IMG/VR virus record: IMGVR_UViG_3300023301_000035
Span: 1-37,919 of that record
Length of the DNA stretch: 37,919 nt
Source of the DNA: a virus
Direction: 5' to 3' (one strand)
The first letter of the stretch is position 1. The number at the start of each line of letters is the position of its first letter. This document shows positions 35,337 through 37,919 of the stretch, in pieces. Below the pieces are notes generated by a model. That model was not told the origin of the DNA. It did not search any database and saw only the letters and a program-made list of their open reading frames with translations. A program made the position numbers and the translations under genes.

Positions 35337-35609
35337 TTATTTTATTTTGTTAATTATACTTCCAATTACTTCAGAAGTCTTGATGCCTAGCAAGTTTCCT
35401 ACCGCACCCATACCAGCAGCATTAAAGAAGATAGACAATTCTCTATCCTGAAGGTAGGCAATCATAGCAAAAGACAACCAGCTTACCAGTATCAAAATTG
35501 CTATCTTTTTTTCTAATGTAGTGTCACGCCGGGTAAGTAAAAAATGCGAAAAGAAACCAGCAAGGTAACAGAGAAAACCGATGGCGATGATTAGTGGTGA
35601 AAGTATCAT
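35337..35609 (-). CDS. Small multi-pass membrane protein of the lysis operon, 90 aa
   Basis: Hydrophobic segments at about residues 3-24 (LSPLIIAIGFLCYLAGFF) and 33-53 (KKIAILILVSWLSFAMIAYL), with a Gly-rich C-terminal stretch. First gene of the lysis operon; could be a second holin or a pinholin. ATG is 6 nt from an extended -10 box. Confidence 0.6.
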   Translation of the reverse strand: MILSPLIIAIGFLCYLAGFFSHFLLTRRDTTLEKKIAILILVSWLSFAMIAYLQDRELSIFFNAAGMGAVGNLLGIKTSEVIGSIINKIK

Positions 35610-35624
35610 AGTTAAATTGTAGCA
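35610..35624 (-). promoter_or_regulatory. Extended -10 promoter of the lysis operon
   Basis: Minus-strand TGC-TACAAT (35624-35616), 6 nt, ATG 35609. Confidence 0.55.
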
Positions 35625-35628
35625 CGTG

Positions 35629-36534
35629 TTACATCATCATAATGACTCCTCTACGAGCATCTTGGTCTGCTGGGCCACCTCCACTAGCTACCATTGTGAA
35701 AGTACCACTTGATGTAAATGTATGGATTGTTTGCCCACCTGATGTTGTAACAGTCCCTCCTGTAGAAGAAGTAGATACACCGTCTGAGCCGTCTGTTTTG
35801 TAGGCGATGATTACGATACCTGAGCCACCGTTACCACCGTTGTTATTTGTTTGACTACCAGCACCACCACCGCCACCCCCTGTGTTTGCAGTTGCTGAAT
35901 TACTTGTTGAGGTTCTGCTTCCTGCTCCGCCGCCTGCGGAAGCTGTACCGGCTGTACCACTAGGCCAAACACCCGCTCCTCCTCCTCCTGCTCGTAAAAC
36001 TGCTGTGCCTGAAACAGAACTACTTAAACCAGCACCTCCATTTCCACCATTAGAACCGCTACCATTTCCACCTACTGCACCTGCACCACCGCCCGCTCCA
36101 GCCCCATAGTTTGGAGGCCCGTTAGCTGAGTTTGTTCCCTCACCCCCTGTGTTACCCTGTCCTGCTGTACCTGACCCTGGCACTGTCGCCGCTTTAGTTC
36201 CCTGTCCAGTACCGTTACCACCTCCGCCTGAGCCACCATCTGCCGCCACAATTACGCTACCATCACCGTTACCACCCAAACCTCCACCTCCTCCAACAGA
36301 AGTTATAGTAGAAAATATAGAGTCACCACCATTCACACCAAGCGTTGCGACATCATTAAAAGTTGTCCCACCACTTCCTCCATTACCTACAGTAATAGCA
36401 TAAGATTGAGCGGTTACAATAAAAGAAGTATTGGGTTGGTAGCCACCAGCACCACCTCCACCAGCACCGCCAGCTAGTCGAAGAGCGCCCCCTCCTCCAC
36501 CACCAGCAACAACTAATGTATTTACATTAGCCAT
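35629..36534 (-). CDS. Glycine-rich tail fibre/adhesin protein, 301 aa
   Basis: Almost the whole protein is glycine (GGGGGGALRLAGGAGGGGAG and many similar runs), with short variable loops, then TSSGGQTIHTFTSSGTFTMV. Glycine-rich fibres of this kind form polyglycine-II lattices at the tips of phage fibres, as in T4-like gp38 adhesins, and the loops contact receptors. It lies downstream of the fibre gene and the 138-aa gene. GC content is locally higher because of Gly codons. Confidence 0.8.
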   Translation of the reverse strand: MANVNTLVVAGGGGGGALRLAGGAGGGGAGGYQPNTSFIVTAQSYAITVGNGGSGGTTFNDVATLGVNGGDSIFSTITSVGGGGGLGGNGDGSVIVAADGGSGGGGNGTGQGTKAATVPGSGTAGQGNTGGEGTNSANGPPNYGAGAGGGAGAVGGNGSGSNGGNGGAGLSSSVSGTAVLRAGGGGAGVWPSGTAGTASAGGGAGSRTSTSNSATANTGGGGGGAGSQTNNNGGNGGSGIVIIAYKTDGSDGVSTSSTGGTVTTSGGQTIHTFTSSGTFTMVASGGGPADQDARRGVIMMM

Positions 36535-36537
36535 AAA

Positions 36538-36954
36538 CTAAATAACGTCTAGGTACTCGACCTTGATATTAGCATCAAGGAATGTTTTAGCGTCTGCAAT
36601 CTTTTTGTTGAGCAACGTAAGTCGTGCCCCTGTAAGAAATGCCTTTTCATTAAGTTTCTCAAGTTGCTCTAAACGGTAGTAGGTTTCTAGCCAAAGTGCT
36701 TGAGCTTTCTCGGCTGCTGTGCGAGTGTCTGCTACTGGTGTAGCTACAATCTCCTTTTCCACATTGTCTTCTGTCTTTAGAAGTTTAGCAGTAGTAAGAG
36801 ACTCGGCTACTTGTTGGGTACGGTGAAAGTACCCCTGCTTATCTTGTGGGATAAAGGTTTCTGTTTGGGTATCTACTCCGTCAGAGTATGAGACTGTGAC
36901 TTCTAGTCGTCCATCTTCTAATTCTCTTTTGCTTGTTAGTGTTGCAATGTACAT
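36538..36954 (-). CDS. Fibre-associated hypothetical protein, 138 aa
   Basis: Start chosen at ATG 36954 (MYIATLTSKRELEDG), 10 nt after the fibre stop; the longer frame overlapping the fibre gene is less likely. N-terminal beta part, then helices (EKAQALWLETYYRLEQLEKL) at about residues 85-110. Position between fibre and tip protein fits a fibre assembly or chaperone protein. Confidence 0.65.
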   Translation of the reverse strand: MYIATLTSKRELEDGRLEVTVSYSDGVDTQTETFIPQDKQGYFHRTQQVAESLTTAKLLKTEDNVEKEIVATPVADTRTAAEKAQALWLETYYRLEQLEKLNEKAFLTGARLTLLNKKIADAKTFLDANIKVEYLDVI

Positions 36955-36964
36955 ATTATTTATA

Positions 36965-37919
36965 TTAAATGAGTAACCATTCGTTCGTCTGAATTTTCTG
37001 AACAACTCGACTTCCGTGTTGCTCTCCGATAGCTGCGGTTACTGAGGCTGGTGCGTTTATTGTAACACCTGCACCGGCTGCGATGGTGGTAGAGCCAGCA
37101 CCCCCTTGGGTAATGAATACTTTAGTCCCTACTGGTAGAGCAACGTCAGCGTTTGGTGGAATTGTTATTGTGTTGGCAGCCGCGTTGTTCATTGTAACCC
37201 CCAGCAGGTACTCATCGCCTATTACTAGGGTGTAGGTAGTACCTGTTTGAGTGTTGACTGCGCCACGTGGTTGCACATATAGAGTGTCAAAGTACGCTTT
37301 GAGTGTGACCTTTACGTTGGCCCAGGTGACCTTCTTCAAAACGTTTGCAGCTGCACTGTCAGTAAATGAAACTGTGTCAGCATCAACTGGTGTAGTCTTG
37401 GCTGTTTTAGCAAATAGAATAGTGGCTAATTCAATATTACCAGTTGCGCCATCAACACTTGTGACCGCATCGGTAGCATCCAATTGAGTCCAGTTGGCTG
37501 CGTAGACGGTAGCTGAAGCATTATCAACCGTAGCAATCAAGCGGTCACCGGCTACGAACGTCACACCATCAACTGTACCACCAACAGAAACTGTGTAGAA
37601 AAATCCTTTCTGAGCAGAACCAGCACCGGGAAAAGAACCAGCTGAAGCATCCCAGTTGCCTTCATAAGACATACCGTTGGCCAAAGCAGCAATATCAGCT
37701 TCCATCTGGTCCAAATCTACCCCCTGAGTGACCGTAATAAATCCCAGCTTGTCAGCCATCGCTGTAGTAAATGAAGCTGTGGTAGCGGTCAATACAGCGC
37801 TTAATGGCTGATAAATAGTATCGAAATACGTCTTTAGAGCCAGTTTGATGTTGGCCCAGGTAATCTTTTTGTCAGTTCCAGTAGCAGCGTCACTTGTATC
37901 TGACACATCTGTAGTCATG
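36965..37919 (-). CDS. Tail fibre protein, main part (runs off the right edge)
   Basis: The frame is open to the right edge; its true start is probably the ATG at 208 after merging the 152-bp repeat. Two copies of a TWANxK-x4-YFDT motif (KKITWANIKLALKTYFDTIY and KKVTWANVKVTLKAYFDTLY) lie about 190 residues apart, with a Gly/Ala/Thr-rich beta part between and a C-terminal domain ending in VVQKIQTNEWLLI. Such sequence fits a trimeric fibre with modular repeats. It binds the host surface. Confidence 0.75.
   Translation of the reverse strand, partial: MTTDVSDTSDAATGTDKKITWANIKLALKTYFDTIYQPLSAVLTATTASFTTAMADKLGFITVTQGVDLDQMEADIAALANGMSYEGNWDASAGSFPGAGSAQKGFFYTVSVGGTVDGVTFVAGDRLIATVDNASATVYAANWTQLDATDAVTSVDGATGNIELATILFAKTAKTTPVDADTVSFTDSAAANVLKKVTWANVKVTLKAYFDTLYVQPRGAVNTQTGTTYTLVIGDEYLLGVTMNNAAANTITIPPNADVALPVGTKVFITQGGAGSTTIAAGAGVTINAPASVTAAIGEQHGSRVVQKIQTNEWLLI
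37768..37919. repeat. Right copy of 152-bp terminal repeat
   Basis: Matches 1-152 except at 37894 (T for C), 37904 (C for A) and 37907 (A for G). One of the three changes alters an amino acid (G/S); the others are silent, as expected of natural variants of one coding sequence. Confidence 0.85.

Noticed and set aside
35882-36403. Plus-strand proline-rich frames of 75 and 84 aa
   Set aside because: They are the complement of the glycine-rich adhesin gene; Gly codons read backward give Pro. No start context supports them.
1-37919. CRISPR array, tRNA or rRNA genes
   Set aside because: No regularly spaced repeats, no cloverleaf-like stretch with CCA end and no rRNA sequence seen by eye; a tRNA scan would settle the tRNA question.
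1-37919. Temperate phage or prophage
   Set aside because: No integrase, attachment core or obvious CI-type repressor is visible; small DNA-binding proteins and operators exist but do not show lysogeny.
1-37919. Alternative genetic code (UGA or UAG recoded)
   Set aside because: TGA, TAA and TAG all act as stops at tight gene junctions and no conserved domain is interrupted by them.

Overview
This window looks like a near-complete genome of a short-tailed (podovirus-type) tailed phage of about 37.8 kb. Evidence: a terminase small/large pair, portal, scaffold, major coat protein, head-tail adaptor, nozzle-type tail protein, two large internal or ejection-type proteins, a tail-spike chaperone, tail fibres and a lysis cluster, with no tape-measure protein. 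The first 152 bases repeat at the right end with three substitutions, inside a tail-fibre gene whose frame is restored when the two copies are merged. The molecule is therefore most simply circular (or circularly permuted) with a 37,767-bp unit. No integrase, RNA polymerase or DNA polymerase is visible. The code is standard (TGA is used as a stop).

Layout. 1-4216: start of a fibre gene, then small unknown genes in short minus-strand operons driven by near-identical promoters (five copies between 1860 and 3910). 4197-19418, minus strand: virion and packaging genes, transcribed right to left (TerS, TerL, portal, small head genes, scaffold, coat, adaptor, tail, spike chaperone, two internal proteins). 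19419-19759: gene-free AT-rich region with nine TGACAC hexamers in both orientations, the best origin candidate. 19760-21280: SF3/D5-type helicase on the minus strand. 21391-33120, plus strand: early and replication genes (CHC2 zinc-finger primase fragment, Pif1-like helicase, DnaQ-like exonuclease, RecB-like nuclease, SSB-like acidic-tailed protein, VRR-NUC nuclease, many unknown or membrane microproteins). 33289-36954, minus strand: lysis genes (membrane-anchored transglycosylase, holin, amidase, small membrane proteins), a glycine-rich tip protein and the 138-aa gene; 36965-37919: rest of the fibre gene.

Regulation is the most distinctive part. (i) Late genes lack Shine-Dalgarno sites; instead an extended -10 box (TGN-TATAAT) sits 6-9, usually exactly 8, bases before the start codon, which predicts leaderless mRNAs. 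(ii) Three plus-strand promoters carry the palindrome CCCTAGCTAGGG inside the 17-bp spacer, and a fourth copy lies near 33.9 kb. (iii) Five promoters near the left end carry a different dyad (GTTGnCAAC) in the same spacer position, and three of their transcripts would begin with the same 5'-terminal stem-loop. (iv) One cassette (32084-32908) breaks the rule by having ordinary Shine-Dalgarno sites, which suggests recent acquisition.

The host cannot be named from the sequence. Sigma70-like -10/-35 boxes argue against Bacteroidota-type promoters. Sparse Shine-Dalgarno sites and leaderless starts would fit a lineage such as Patescibacteria, but this is inference only. The phage appears to borrow the host replicative polymerase and to supply its own origin recognition/helicase, primer-related, single-strand-binding and nuclease functions.
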